A stretch of DNA of 8,291 bases. Origin: Dehalococcoidia bacterium (GTDB lineage Bacteria; Chloroflexota; Dehalococcoidia; Dehalococcoidales; E44-bin46). The stretch spans positions 1 to 8,291 of the forward strand of contig DAOWAU010000027.1 in NCBI GenBank assembly GCA_030634425.1. Direction: 5' to 3'. Each line of letters begins with the position of its first letter. The first letter of the stretch is position 1. The position numbers and the translations under genes were made by a program. Shown piece after piece: positions 1 to 6,963 of the stretch. The notes under the pieces are model-generated. The model was not told the origin of the DNA. It did no database searches and saw only the letters and a program-made list of their open reading frames with translations.

Positions 1-244
1 CAGCGGTAGCCCCGCAGACACCCTTCCGCTTACTCTTTTCTTGAGGCGTTTCCTCCTTCCCTTTAGGTAGAGGTACCCGGCATGGTCCCATACTGCAGAT
101 TCGGCAGCAACTGCCCACTGCCCCTATGGGGCAGGGTTTTATGCTTTCAGCCCTATCAAAGACGGTGCGGCAGCCATCACTGGCTGCCTTCTCTATCATG
201 TCGATAGTAGCTGGGTCAATGCTTTTGTTTTCTTTTTCTGCCAT
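1..244 (-). CDS. acsA: Carbon monoxide dehydrogenase catalytic subunit, N-terminal part (cut by window edge)
   Basis: Partial gene; 81 codons are visible before the left edge, so there is no stop codon. It should encode the Ni-Fe-S CODH subunit (AcsA/CooS type), which interconverts CO2 and CO and, in the CODH/ACS complex, feeds CO to acetyl-CoA synthase in the cytoplasm. The translation starts MAEKENKSIDPATIDMIEKA, a typical CooS opening. It then shows the cysteine cluster expected for the D- and B-type [4Fe-4S] clusters: Cys38, then Cys46, Cys47, Cys50 and Cys55 in GSCCRICSMGPCR, and Cys77 in GVCGATA. The ATG at 244 lies 22 nt after the acsD stop; its Shine-Dalgarno is weak (a GGGG run about 10 nt upstream), so translational coupling to acsD is possible. 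The spacer between Cys55 and Cys77 is longer and more Lys/Glu-rich than I recall for well-studied CooS proteins. The active-site C-cluster region lies outside the window. Family assignment is firm; AcsA versus stand-alone CooS is inferred from the neighbours. Confidence 0.9.
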   Translation of the reverse strand, partial: MAEKENKSIDPATIDMIEKAASDGCRTVFDRAESIKPCPIGAVGSCCRICSMGPCRVPLPKGKEETPQEKSKRKGVCGATA

Positions 245-266
245 CTTAGCTAACCCCAGTCCCCAA

Positions 267-1214
267 TTATTTTTCCGCTGCCAGTTCAGCGATCATCTCT
301 CGAACTAATCTTATTGCTTCCGGGTGTCTCATAATCATCACGTCTCCCCCAGCGAGGAGCAGCACCATAGCCGACATCGCCTCCAGTAAGATGCCCCTCT
401 TTTCGGCATTTCCCATGTTTGATTCATCATCGGCAAGGTGTACCTCCTTGGTCTTCCACACCTCTTTAGCTAGGTTGCAGATGATGGGGAATTGGAGCTT
501 CTCGTCCTCCTGAGTTAACCCAGCCATCCTCATTCTTTCCATTACTGAGTAGCCATACTCGATGCCATAGCCTATGCCACCGGCGGTGGGGTTTATTATA
601 ATCAGCTCGTCAGGAACCCCGAGGTTGCCCAGCAGGATGTTGAGCTGCTTAGCCAGGTTTATATCCATGGGGGTGGAGGCAATCACGGTATGGTGGTAAC
701 CAATAGCCGAGGCGCCAATCTTCTTATGGTCTCCTTCCTCTACTGGTCCCATAATCAGGTTCTTCCCCTCGCAGACCTCAGCCACCTTTCTTAGCACCTC
801 GGTATCCTTCTCCTGATTACCTGTGCCCCAGACGATTAAGGGGACGTCAATAGCGTCAGCAACCTTCTTGACCACCTCAGTAGCCTCATCAGCTCCGCGG
901 TCGAGGCCATTGGGGTCAGTGCTGATTAATTGCAGGGCAATCATCTCTGCCCCATAGTCATGCACGCATTTTTTTGCCCAGGCAACCGGGTCATCGGTTA
1001 CCCCGGCGAAGGGCTCTAAGGCGGCTTCAGCCCACTCCTCGGGGTGTGAATCCCAAACCTCCATAGCTATTTTGGGCAAGTTTGGCATCTCGCCTTCAAA
1101 CAGGTAAAAGGGATAAGCTGCCTCCCCGCCAACGGTTACTGCCTTATCCCCATTGCCCAGTTTTACCTCTTTAATCTTGCCAGTGTATTGCGTTTTAGGG
1201 ACCTCAAGTGCCAT
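267..1214 (-). CDS. acsD: Corrinoid iron-sulfur protein small subunit (CODH/ACS delta subunit)
   Basis: 315 residues, close to the usual size of AcsD. AcsD is the TIM-barrel small subunit of the corrinoid iron-sulfur protein. With AcsC it carries the methyl group from methyl-THF on cobalamin to acetyl-CoA synthase. Family-typical stretches are IALQLISTDPNG (about 92-103), NPTAGGIGYGIEYGYSVMER (about 208-227), NLAKEVWKTKE (about 247-257) and MRHPEAIRLVREMI (about 295-308). There is no Fe-S cysteine motif, as expected, since the cluster is in the AcsC partner. The ATG at 1214 follows a strong AAGGAGGG (1221-1228) and a second AAGGA nearer the start, within the 16-nt gap after the small upstream gene. 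It lies between that gene and the CODH subunit gene. The partner acsC is not in this window, although the two are often close neighbours. Confidence 0.95.
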   Translation of the reverse strand: MALEVPKTQYTGKIKEVKLGNGDKAVTVGGEAAYPFYLFEGEMPNLPKIAMEVWDSHPEEWAEAALEPFAGVTDDPVAWAKKCVHDYGAEMIALQLISTDPNGLDRGADEATEVVKKVADAIDVPLIVWGTGNQEKDTEVLRKVAEVCEGKNLIMGPVEEGDHKKIGASAIGYHHTVIASTPMDINLAKQLNILLGNLGVPDELIIINPTAGGIGYGIEYGYSVMERMRMAGLTQEDEKLQFPIICNLAKEVWKTKEVHLADDESNMGNAEKRGILLEAMSAMVLLLAGGDVMIMRHPEAIRLVREMIAELAAEK

Positions 1215-1230
1215 TCCTTACCCTCCTTAG

Positions 1231-1449
1231 TTAAGCCGGATTCTTCCTTTTTTCACTGCCATACCAGTCTTTTCCATACCAATACCTCTCGCCGGTTTGC
1301 AAGTATTTGAGTTTCTCTTCTCTGTCTCTTAGCTTCTGTCTCCATTTTCCCAGTTCCTCGCCCTCGGGCTTACCCTTGTCATAGGTTGCCCCCAGCACTT
1401 CTACCTTATCCCGTCCGGGAGCGCTCTTTTCCTCAATCTTATATTCCAC
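1231..1449 (-). CDS. Uncharacterised small charged protein (72 aa), GTG start
   Basis: I do not recognise this protein. The reading frame has no ATG and starts with GTG at 1449, directly preceded by a perfect AGGAGG at 1456-1461 with 6 nt spacing, so translation is well supported. It sits 13 nt after folD and 16 nt before acsD in the same direction, which argues for a real gene. The protein has no cysteine, signal peptide or membrane segment and is rich in Lys and Glu. A predicted amphipathic helix spans about residues 31-51 (EELGKWRQKLRDREEKLKYL), followed by an aromatic tail with a short repeat, YWYGKDWYG (about 56-64), and a basic C-terminus. It is not CooT, which is a similarly small nickel protein with an N-terminal cysteine. 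From its position it may bind or help assemble AcsD or the CODH/ACS complex, but this is inference only. Confidence 0.8.
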   Translation of the reverse strand: MEYKIEEKSAPGRDKVEVLGATYDKGKPEGEELGKWRQKLRDREEKLKYLQTGERYWYGKDWYGSEKRKNPA

Positions 1450-1455
1450 TCTTTC

Positions 1456-1461
1456 CCTCCT
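1456..1461 (-). promoter_or_regulatory. Perfect Shine-Dalgarno deciding the GTG start of the small gene
   Basis: The minus strand reads AGGAGG here, 6 nt before GTG at 1449 and 1 nt after the folD stop codon. No ATG exists in the downstream frame, so this site fixes the start of the 72-residue protein. Confidence 0.8.
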
Positions 1462-1462
1462 G

Positions 1463-2350
1463 TTAGGCCAGTCCAGCAGCCAGTTTTGCCGCCCTCAATG
1501 TATTTAGCATGAGCATGGTTATGGTCATCGGGCCAACTCCGCCGGGCACCGGGGTAATGGCTTTAGCCTTTTCCTTGACGGTATCAAAGTCAACATCTCC
1601 GCATATAATCCTTTTGCCGTCAGCGGTGGTACCAATCTGGTTAACCCCCACATCAATTACCACCACTCCTTCTTTAACCATATCGGCAGTAATAGCCTTT
1701 GCTTTACCTGCAGCTACAATTAGTATATCAGCCCTCTTGGTGTGGAAGGCCATATCTCGGCTCCGAGTGTGGCATATAGTAACCGTAGCATTAGCGTTTT
1801 TCTGTTTCTGGAGGAGAATGTTGGCTATAGGTTTGCCTACGATATTGCTTCTGCCGACAACTACTACCTCCGCTCCCTCAATCTGGGTTCCGGAGCGGAT
1901 CAAAAGCTGCCAGATCCCGTGAGGAGTGCATGGTATGTAATCTGGCTCTCCAATCATCAGTTTGCCCACATTCACTGGGTGAAAGCCATCAACGTCCTTT
2001 TTGGGGTCGATGGCATAGAGGACCTTGGTCTCATTGATATGCTTGGGCAAAGGCAACTGGACCAGAATCCCGTGGATCTTGGGGTCTTTGTTTAATTTTT
2101 CAATTCGAGCTAGCAACTCCTCTTCGCTGGTATCAGCAGGCAGGTCTTGCCTTTTTGAATAGAAACCCAGGGCGTTGGATGTCTTTTCCTTAGCCCCAAC
2201 ATAAACCTGGGATGCCGGGTCCTCACCTACTAGGACAGTGACTAATCCCGGCACCACATTATGCTTTTCCTTAAGTTCGGCAACCGCTTGTTTTAGCTCC
2301 TCGCGAATCTGTTTGGCTACCTCACTGCCGCTAATAATCTCTGCTGTCAT
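1463..2350 (-). CDS. folD: Bifunctional methylene-THF dehydrogenase / methenyl-THF cyclohydrolase
   Basis: 295 residues, full length for FolD, a soluble cytoplasmic enzyme that converts 10-formyl-THF to methenyl-THF and then reduces it to methylene-THF with NAD(P)H. It follows Fhs in the methyl branch. Conserved elements are all present: the catalytic Tyr50/Lys54 pair in SQVYVGAK, Gln98 in GILVQLPLPKH (about 94-104), Asp121 in KKDVDGFHPVN (about 118-127), PCTPHG (140-145), the Rossmann-type nucleotide loop GRSNIVGKP (166-174) and the C-terminal signature TPVPGGVGPMT (266-276). The ATG at 2350 has a good Shine-Dalgarno, GGAGG at 2356-2360, 5 nt upstream. It lies 31 nt after the AcsF-type gene and 13 nt before the small gene. 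Cofactor preference (NADH or NADPH) cannot be told by eye. Confidence 0.97.
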   Translation of the reverse strand: MTAEIISGSEVAKQIREELKQAVAELKEKHNVVPGLVTVLVGEDPASQVYVGAKEKTSNALGFYSKRQDLPADTSEEELLARIEKLNKDPKIHGILVQLPLPKHINETKVLYAIDPKKDVDGFHPVNVGKLMIGEPDYIPCTPHGIWQLLIRSGTQIEGAEVVVVGRSNIVGKPIANILLQKQKNANATVTICHTRSRDMAFHTKRADILIVAAGKAKAITADMVKEGVVVIDVGVNQIGTTADGKRIICGDVDFDTVKEKAKAITPVPGGVGPMTITMLMLNTLRAAKLAAGLA

Positions 2351-2381
2351 TTCTACCTCCGTATATAAATTTTTAGCACGC

Positions 2382-3143
2382 TTAGCTTCTATGAAGAAGC
2401 TTAGCCATCAAATGGTTCACTGCTCTCACTGCCTTGGAGCTATCAGGCAGGTCAAGAAGTGGCTTTAACTTGAGGTCGTATTGATATAGCTCCTCATCTA
2501 ACGGGATGGTAGCTACGGGTTCGATTCCCTGTCTGGCTAGCTCCTCAGTGACGGGAGGGGCTAGTGTGGCGGGAGCAAGGTTGATTATCACCGATTGCCT
2601 CTTTACCGCCAGTTTGAGTTGAGCGACTAGCTCCTTTATCCTGGCGATAGTTCGAACTCCCTTCACTGAGTGGTCGGAGATGATAAGCAGCTCATCGATA
2701 TTGTTAGTGGTTCTTCTTGATAGATGCTCCATCCCCGCCTCATTATCCATAATCATATAAGTATAATTATTTGATAAGGTATCAGCAAGTTTTCTCACGA
2801 TGAGGTTGGGGTAGCAGTAGCATTCGGGGCCTTCCCCCCTGCCCATGGTTACCAGGTCAATCCCGTCGCCCTCAGCGATAGCCTGGTTCAGTTTGTGCTC
2901 TAGATAAACCTCCTTGGTCATTCCGGGGGGGATTTTTATTTTAGTCTTCTGGAACTCATCAAGTATCAAGCCAACCGTCTGTTTTGCCTCCAGACCCAAG
3001 CTCTCCCCCAGATTGGCATTGGGGTCAGCATCAATGGCTAGGATTGGTACTGAGCCCTTCTTTTTCAGGTAGCGAATAACAAGACTGGCCAGCGATGTCT
3101 TCCCAGTGCCGCCCTTTCCTGCTACAGCAATATTAAAACTCAT
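2382..3143 (-). CDS. acsF: CooC/AcsF-family nickel-insertion P-loop ATPase
   Basis: 253 residues, normal length for the CooC/AcsF family of MinD-like ATPases that load nickel into CODH or ACS. The N-terminus holds a deviant Walker A loop with signature lysine, GKGGTGKT (9-16), then AIDADPNANLGESLG (about 36-50), the dimer-interface metal-binding CxC (Cys108 and Cys110 in GPECYCYPN) and the Walker B-like MDNEAGMEHLSRRT (about 132-145). In the CooC family the CxC pair binds Ni/Zn across the dimer. It starts 3 nt after the acsV stop, suggesting translational coupling; only a weak GAGAGG upstream could serve as ribosome site. The calls AcsF (ACS maturation) versus CooC2/3 rest on adjacency to acsV and on the ExCYCYPN/NEAGMEH variant, which differs from the second paralogue at 6964-7764. 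Family firm, subfamily moderate. Confidence 0.88.
   Translation of the reverse strand: MSFNIAVAGKGGTGKTSLASLVIRYLKKKGSVPILAIDADPNANLGESLGLEAKQTVGLILDEFQKTKIKIPPGMTKEVYLEHKLNQAIAEGDGIDLVTMGRGEGPECYCYPNLIVRKLADTLSNNYTYMIMDNEAGMEHLSRRTTNNIDELLIISDHSVKGVRTIARIKELVAQLKLAVKRQSVIINLAPATLAPPVTEELARQGIEPVATIPLDEELYQYDLKLKPLLDLPDSSKAVRAVNHLMAKLLHRS
2384..2401 (-). repeat. Short hairpin over the acsF stop codon
   Basis: AGCTTCT (2384-2390) and AGAAGCT (2395-2401) form a perfect 7-bp stem with a 4-nt loop, covering the last codons and part of the stop codon of the AcsF-type gene. No U-run follows on the minus strand, so it is not a rho-independent terminator. It could affect RNA stability, or be chance within coding sequence. 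Confidence 0.35.
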
Positions 3144-3146
3144 AGG

Positions 3147-5117
3147 TTAGTTTTTGCCTCTCGTTTTTGGGACCTTGCCCAATCTTTTGTACACCGTGGG
3201 GAACTCATCAGCATTGGGGTGTGGTAAAAATAGACTGGCGGTATAGTTATCCATAAAACTACCGTTTACGCTCAACTCAAAGTTAGTCATCATCTTAGCC
3301 ACCCTTTCCCCGTCGTTGAGTATATCGGTGGAGAAAGAGGTTAGCCTTGCCCCCAATAGGGAGCCATTGCCAATGAAGATAAATCTATCCCGAGGTATAT
3401 CGGGGAGAAGCCCGATGGTAATGCTCTTTTCAATGTCGATGTTACTGCCGAAGGCACCGGCAATGATTACTTGCTCTAGTTCAGAGCAGCTAACTCCCAC
3501 GCTATTAGTCAATGTTCTGTAGCCGGCATACATGGCTGCCTTGGCTCGAATAAGGTTATCAATATCTACCTTAGTGATAACGATATCTTTACCAATTTGG
3601 GTCTCTGGCGCCCAGGCGAGGACATATTCATAGCCATCGCGACCCTCCCTAATTCTTTTGGTGGGGAGGTGAATATTAAATCTACCATTCTGGCCAATGA
3701 CCCCGGCTTCAAGCAGCCCGGCAGTAATGTTTATCAGGCCTGAGCCACAGATTCCCTTTGGTTTCACCTCGCCAATGGTGGTGATAGTCGGTTCAAGGTT
3801 TGTTGGATTGATGTCAAAATCTTCAATAGCGCCGTCGGCGGCGATCATGCCGTGCTTTACTCCCCCGCCTTCAAAGGCAGGTCCGGCGGAACAAGAGGCA
3901 GTTACCATCCAGTCTGAGTTCCCAATCACTATTTCACCGTTTGTCCCTATATCTATATATAGCGTTAGCTTTTTCCTTTGGTATACCCCTGAGCCCAGGA
4001 TTCCGGAAACAATATCAGCCCCAACGTAGCTTGCCACCGAGGGAAGGGCATAAACATTGACATGCTCAGCCACTTCAAGCCCCAAAGAACTTGCTCTTAC
4101 CAAGGGGACGGTGGTAACGGTAGGGGTATAAGGGGCTAACCTGAGATATTTGGGGTCGAGGCCGAGGAGGAGTTGAATCATGGTGGTATTACCGGCGACG
4201 ATGATATGAGCAACATCCTCTACCTTGACCTCGGACTCAGCCAATAGCTTACCGATAATCCCATTAATGGTAGCCACCACTGCCCGCTGTAATCTTTTTA
4301 ACCCGTTCGGTTTCTGGGAGTAGGCTATGCGAGAGATAACATCCTCGCCGTAGCTGATCTGCCCGTTGTAATTGAGCCCCTCAGCCTGGACCTTCCCCCG
4401 ATTTAGATCCAGTAGTTGCCCTCGGACACCAGTGGTGCCGATATCAAAAGCCAGGGAGAAGTGTCTCTTTCGGGTATCTCCCGGCTCGATATTTATCAGC
4501 GTCTGTCTTTGTCTTCCTTTGGTTTGGGTGCTGGCTCCGGGCACCAGGGTGGTAACGGTAACCTTCCAATCACCATCTCGCAGGACATCGGCCAGTTTCT
4601 TTACTACGCCAAAATCTACCGAAACATTATCGAGCTTATACTGCTTTTTTAAACCTCTGAGCAGCCGAGACAGGTCACTGATATTATCCTCTAAAGTTGG
4701 TGGTGGAAGCTCAACAAAGAGCTTGCTCAGAGGGGGGTGGAATCTCCAGCCAGTAGCTAGAACCTGTGATGGTTGAAAGCCGCCTGCCCTTTCCCGGTCA
4801 AGGACGGCTGTCTCCAGTCTTGATTCCGCCGGAATATCAACAACCAGATCGGTAATGGCGCGGCTTTGGCAGGCTTGCCTAATACCCTGCTCATACTCTG
4901 CTTCGGAAATCTTTTCTGTCCTGGTGCTTTCCACCTCCCCCTGTTTAATCAACATCTTACAGGTGCCGCAGATGCCAGCACCCCCGCAGGAAGCACTAAT
5001 ATGCACCCCGGCATCTATTGCCGCTTCCAGGAGATTGGCACCTTGCTCCACGATAATATCCACATTATCGGGTTCAAAGTGAACCTTTACCTTTTTGTTT
5101 AGTGGCTTCCTCCTCAT
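3147..5117 (-). CDS. acsV: RACo: reductive activator of the corrinoid iron-sulfur protein (2Fe-2S ferredoxin + ASKHA ATPase)
   Basis: 656 residues, typical for RACo/AcsV (DUF4445-type) proteins, which use ATP to drive reduction of inactive Co(II)-cobalamin in the corrinoid iron-sulfur protein back to Co(I). The N-terminal ferredoxin domain (about 8-98) has plant-type [2Fe-2S] ligands Cys44, Cys50, Cys53 in SCGGAGICGTCK and Cys83 in RQACQS. A linker and middle region run to about 215. The ASKHA-like ATPase follows, with phosphate loops DIGTTG (225-230) and DIGTNGE (389-395), ICGSGL (456-461) and AGAFG (553-557). The C-terminal tail contains ELSVNGSFMDNYTASLFLPH (about 614-633). The ATG at 5117 is directly preceded by an in-frame TAG, so the start cannot be further upstream; AAGGGGG about 6 nt before is the likely ribosome site. 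It lies between fhs and an AcsF-type gene, in the same operon as its expected target subunit acsD. Confidence 0.95.
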   Translation of the reverse strand: MRRKPLNKKVKVHFEPDNVDIIVEQGANLLEAAIDAGVHISASCGGAGICGTCKMLIKQGEVESTRTEKISEAEYEQGIRQACQSRAITDLVVDIPAESRLETAVLDRERAGGFQPSQVLATGWRFHPPLSKLFVELPPPTLEDNISDLSRLLRGLKKQYKLDNVSVDFGVVKKLADVLRDGDWKVTVTTLVPGASTQTKGRQRQTLINIEPGDTRKRHFSLAFDIGTTGVRGQLLDLNRGKVQAEGLNYNGQISYGEDVISRIAYSQKPNGLKRLQRAVVATINGIIGKLLAESEVKVEDVAHIIVAGNTTMIQLLLGLDPKYLRLAPYTPTVTTVPLVRASSLGLEVAEHVNVYALPSVASYVGADIVSGILGSGVYQRKKLTLYIDIGTNGEIVIGNSDWMVTASCSAGPAFEGGGVKHGMIAADGAIEDFDINPTNLEPTITTIGEVKPKGICGSGLINITAGLLEAGVIGQNGRFNIHLPTKRIREGRDGYEYVLAWAPETQIGKDIVITKVDIDNLIRAKAAMYAGYRTLTNSVGVSCSELEQVIIAGAFGSNIDIEKSITIGLLPDIPRDRFIFIGNGSLLGARLTSFSTDILNDGERVAKMMTNFELSVNGSFMDNYTASLFLPHPNADEFPTVYKRLGKVPKTRGKN

Positions 5118-5129
5118 CTAACCCCCTTA

Positions 5130-5149
5130 TCCTCAGGCGCCACTGAGGA
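5130..5149 (-). promoter_or_regulatory. Hairpin in the fhs-acsV gap
   Basis: TCCTCAG (5130-5136) and CTGAGGA (5143-5149) make a perfect 7-bp stem with a 6-nt loop inside the 36-nt gap between fhs and acsV. On the transcript its 3' arm (TGAGGA) ends 12 nt before the acsV ATG and holds a Shine-Dalgarno-like GAGGA. There is no U-run, so it does not look like an intrinsic terminator. It may tune acsV translation or stabilise the fhs 3' end; function is inferred. Confidence 0.45.
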
Positions 5150-5153
5150 ATGA

Positions 5154-6917
5154 TTAAAACAGCCCCATAACCTTTCCTGTGCTCACATCCACGTCGACTT
5201 TTCTGAACGCAGGATTAGAAGAAGTTCCCGGCATCAGGCTGATGGCTCCGGCGCAGGGGCAGAGGAATTTGGCGCCAGAGTAGATTAGCACGTCGCGGAT
5301 GGGCAGAGTCCACCCTTTGGGTACGCCCTTTAGCTTCGGGTCATGGGTAAGACTCAAGTGAGTCTTCACCATCATGGTGGCGTATTCATCAAATTTAGCA
5401 TCGGACTCACACTTTTTAGCCTTAGCCTCAGCGTCAGCAGCCCAGGTCACACCATCGGCACCGTAGACCACTTTGGCGATATTCTCCACTCGTTCCCGCA
5501 GTTTCATTTCCATGGGATAGAGGAATTTGAAATCGGACTTGTCTTCGCAGGCTTCCTTGACGACATCAGCCAGCTCCAGGGCACCATCGCCACCGTCAGC
5601 CCAGTGTGTAGATACGGCACAGCGCGCCCCAGCTTCCTCGGCAGCTTTTTTCACCATGGCAATCTCCGCTTTGGTATCTGTATGGAAGCAGTTGACACAT
5701 ACCACCGGGTTGATACCGGACTTCCTGATGACACCGATGAGGTGCACCATATTGGCTAAGCCCTTTTCTAAAAGCCCCAGGTCTTCTTTAGTGTAGGACT
5801 CAGGCAGTGGTAGACCGGCTACTACCTTAGGTCCGCCGCCATGCATCTTCAGCGCCCGGATAGTGGAGGTGAGCACTGAAACATGCGGTTTGAGACCGCT
5901 GTAGCGGCACTTTACGTTCCAGAACTTCTCGAAGCCGATGTCGGCGGCGAAGCCGCTCTCGGTGACATGGTAATCAAACATCTTCAGGCCGACGCGGTCG
6001 GCGATGATGGATGACTGACCCACGGCGATGTTAGCAAATGGTCCGGCATGAACCATACAGGGCTGATACTCTACTGTGCAGCACAGGGTGGGGTTGATGG
6101 TGTTGCGCATCCAGGCGGTCATGGCACCGCCTACCCCTAAATCACCGGTAGTGATAGTCTTGCCCTTCTTATCGTAGGCCACAGTGACCTCGTCCATTCT
6201 TTTTCGCAGGTCAGCTAAATCTGTAACGATGGACAACATAGCCATTAGCTCTGAGCTTACGGCGATACCGAACTTGGACTGCATGGTAAAGCCGTCCATG
6301 CGGCCGCCGAGACCAATGACGATATTGCGCAGGCTCTGGGCGCAGAAGTCCATAATCCAGCCCATCTCCACTTTGGTGGGGTCAACATTGAGGCGGGGCA
6401 TCTTGGTGAGCCGAGCCAGCTGTTCATCATCGTAGTTGCGCTCGTGCTGCATCCTGGAGGTAAGGGCGACCATAGCCAGGTTATGGGCGTTCATGATATC
6501 GTTGATGTCACCGGTGAGTCCCATAGAGAACTCGGTTAGGGGGATGAGCAGAGCATTGCCGCCGCCGGCAGCGGTTCCCTTGATGTTCATGGTGGGGCCA
6601 CCTGAAGGCTGACGGAGAGCACCGCCAACATTCCATCCCCGCTTGCCCATGCCTTCCATAAGACCGCAGGCAGTGGTGCTTTTGCCCTCACCCAATGGGG
6701 TGGGGGTTATCGCGGTCACCTCGATGTACTTTCCATCGGGCTTGTCCTTGAGGCGGTCGATGATCTTCAAAAAATCGAGCCTGCATAGTCTCCCGTAAGG
6801 AATGACCTCATCTTTTTTCAAGCCCAGTTTGTCACGCCACTCATCAGGAGTAGGCATGTTCTCCTCGGCAGCTTCTGAAATCTGCCAGTCCTTCATTTTT
6901 ACTGCGTCGTAAGCCAT
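5154..6917 (-). CDS. fhs: Formate-tetrahydrofolate ligase (10-formyl-THF synthetase)
   Basis: 587 residues. The enzyme joins formate to THF with ATP, the first folate step of the methyl branch, in the cytoplasm. The N-terminus carries the P-loop [11 protein letters not shown] (71-81) with Lys79, then the conserved nucleotide/THF-site region [14 protein letters not shown] (101-114) with Arg102, and [12 protein letters not shown]. Further typical blocks are [15 protein letters not shown] [15 protein letters not shown] (about 195-209), [11 protein letters not shown] (288-298), [15 protein letters not shown] (318-332) and [16 protein letters not shown] (about 403-418). The more common form I recall is about 555-560 residues and reads LREPS..GP.FG.KGGAAGGG, so this is a longer, divergent branch. 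The ATG at 6917 has a strong AAGGAGG at about 6923-6929. It lies 46 nt after the CooC gene and 36 nt before acsV; its product feeds FolD, encoded in the same operon. Confidence 0.96.
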   Translation of the reverse strand: MAYDAVKMKDWQISEAAEENMPTPDEWRDKLGLKKDEVIPYGRLCRLDFLKIIDRLKDKPDGKYIEVTAITPTPLGEGKSTTACGLMEGMGKRGWNVGGALRQPSGGPTMNIKGTAAGGGNALLIPLTEFSMGLTGDINDIMNAHNLAMVALTSRMQHERNYDDEQLARLTKMPRLNVDPTKVEMGWIMDFCAQSLRNIVIGLGGRMDGFTMQSKFGIAVSSELMAMLSIVTDLADLRKRMDEVTVAYDKKGKTITTGDLGVGGAMTAWMRNTINPTLCCTVEYQPCMVHAGPFANIAVGQSSIIADRVGLKMFDYHVTESGFAADIGFEKFWNVKCRYSGLKPHVSVLTSTIRALKMHGGGPKVVAGLPLPESYTKEDLGLLEKGLANMVHLIGVIRKSGINPVVCVNCFHTDTKAEIAMVKKAAEEAGARCAVSTHWADGGDGALELADVVKEACEDKSDFKFLYPMEMKLRERVENIAKVVYGADGVTWAADAEAKAKKCESDAKFDEYATMMVKTHLSLTHDPKLKGVPKGWTLPIRDVLIYSGAKFLCPCAGAISLMPGTSSNPAFRKVDVDVSTGKVMGLF

Positions 6918-6938
6918 AACAGCCTCCTTCCAATTTTT

Positions 6939-6950
6939 GGGGAATTCCCC
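6939..6950. repeat. 12-bp perfect palindrome between cooC and fhs
   Basis: GGGGAATTCCCC reads the same on both strands and sits in the 46-nt gap, about 10 nt before the fhs Shine-Dalgarno. It could be a protein-binding site or a small hairpin (4-bp stem). No U-run follows on the minus strand; an A-run does. Function unknown. Confidence 0.4.
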
Positions 6951-6963
6951 GTGTGGCTTCCTT

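Noticed and set aside
126..308. Plus-strand 60-aa frame with a hydrophobic stretch
   Set aside because: It lies over the acsD end and the CODH start on the minus strand, where both frames show clear family motifs; it is a shadow.
1231..1449. Small gene as CooT, the CODH nickel chaperone
   Set aside because: CooT-type proteins carry an N-terminal cysteine metal site; this protein has no cysteine at all.
1509..2095. Plus-strand frames of 117-137 codons inside folD
   Set aside because: They are antisense to a complete, motif-rich folD, with no family resemblance or ribosome sites of their own.
5343..5796. Plus-strand frames of 89-138 codons inside fhs
   Set aside because: Antisense shadows of a well-conserved fhs; the low density of stops follows from codon bias.
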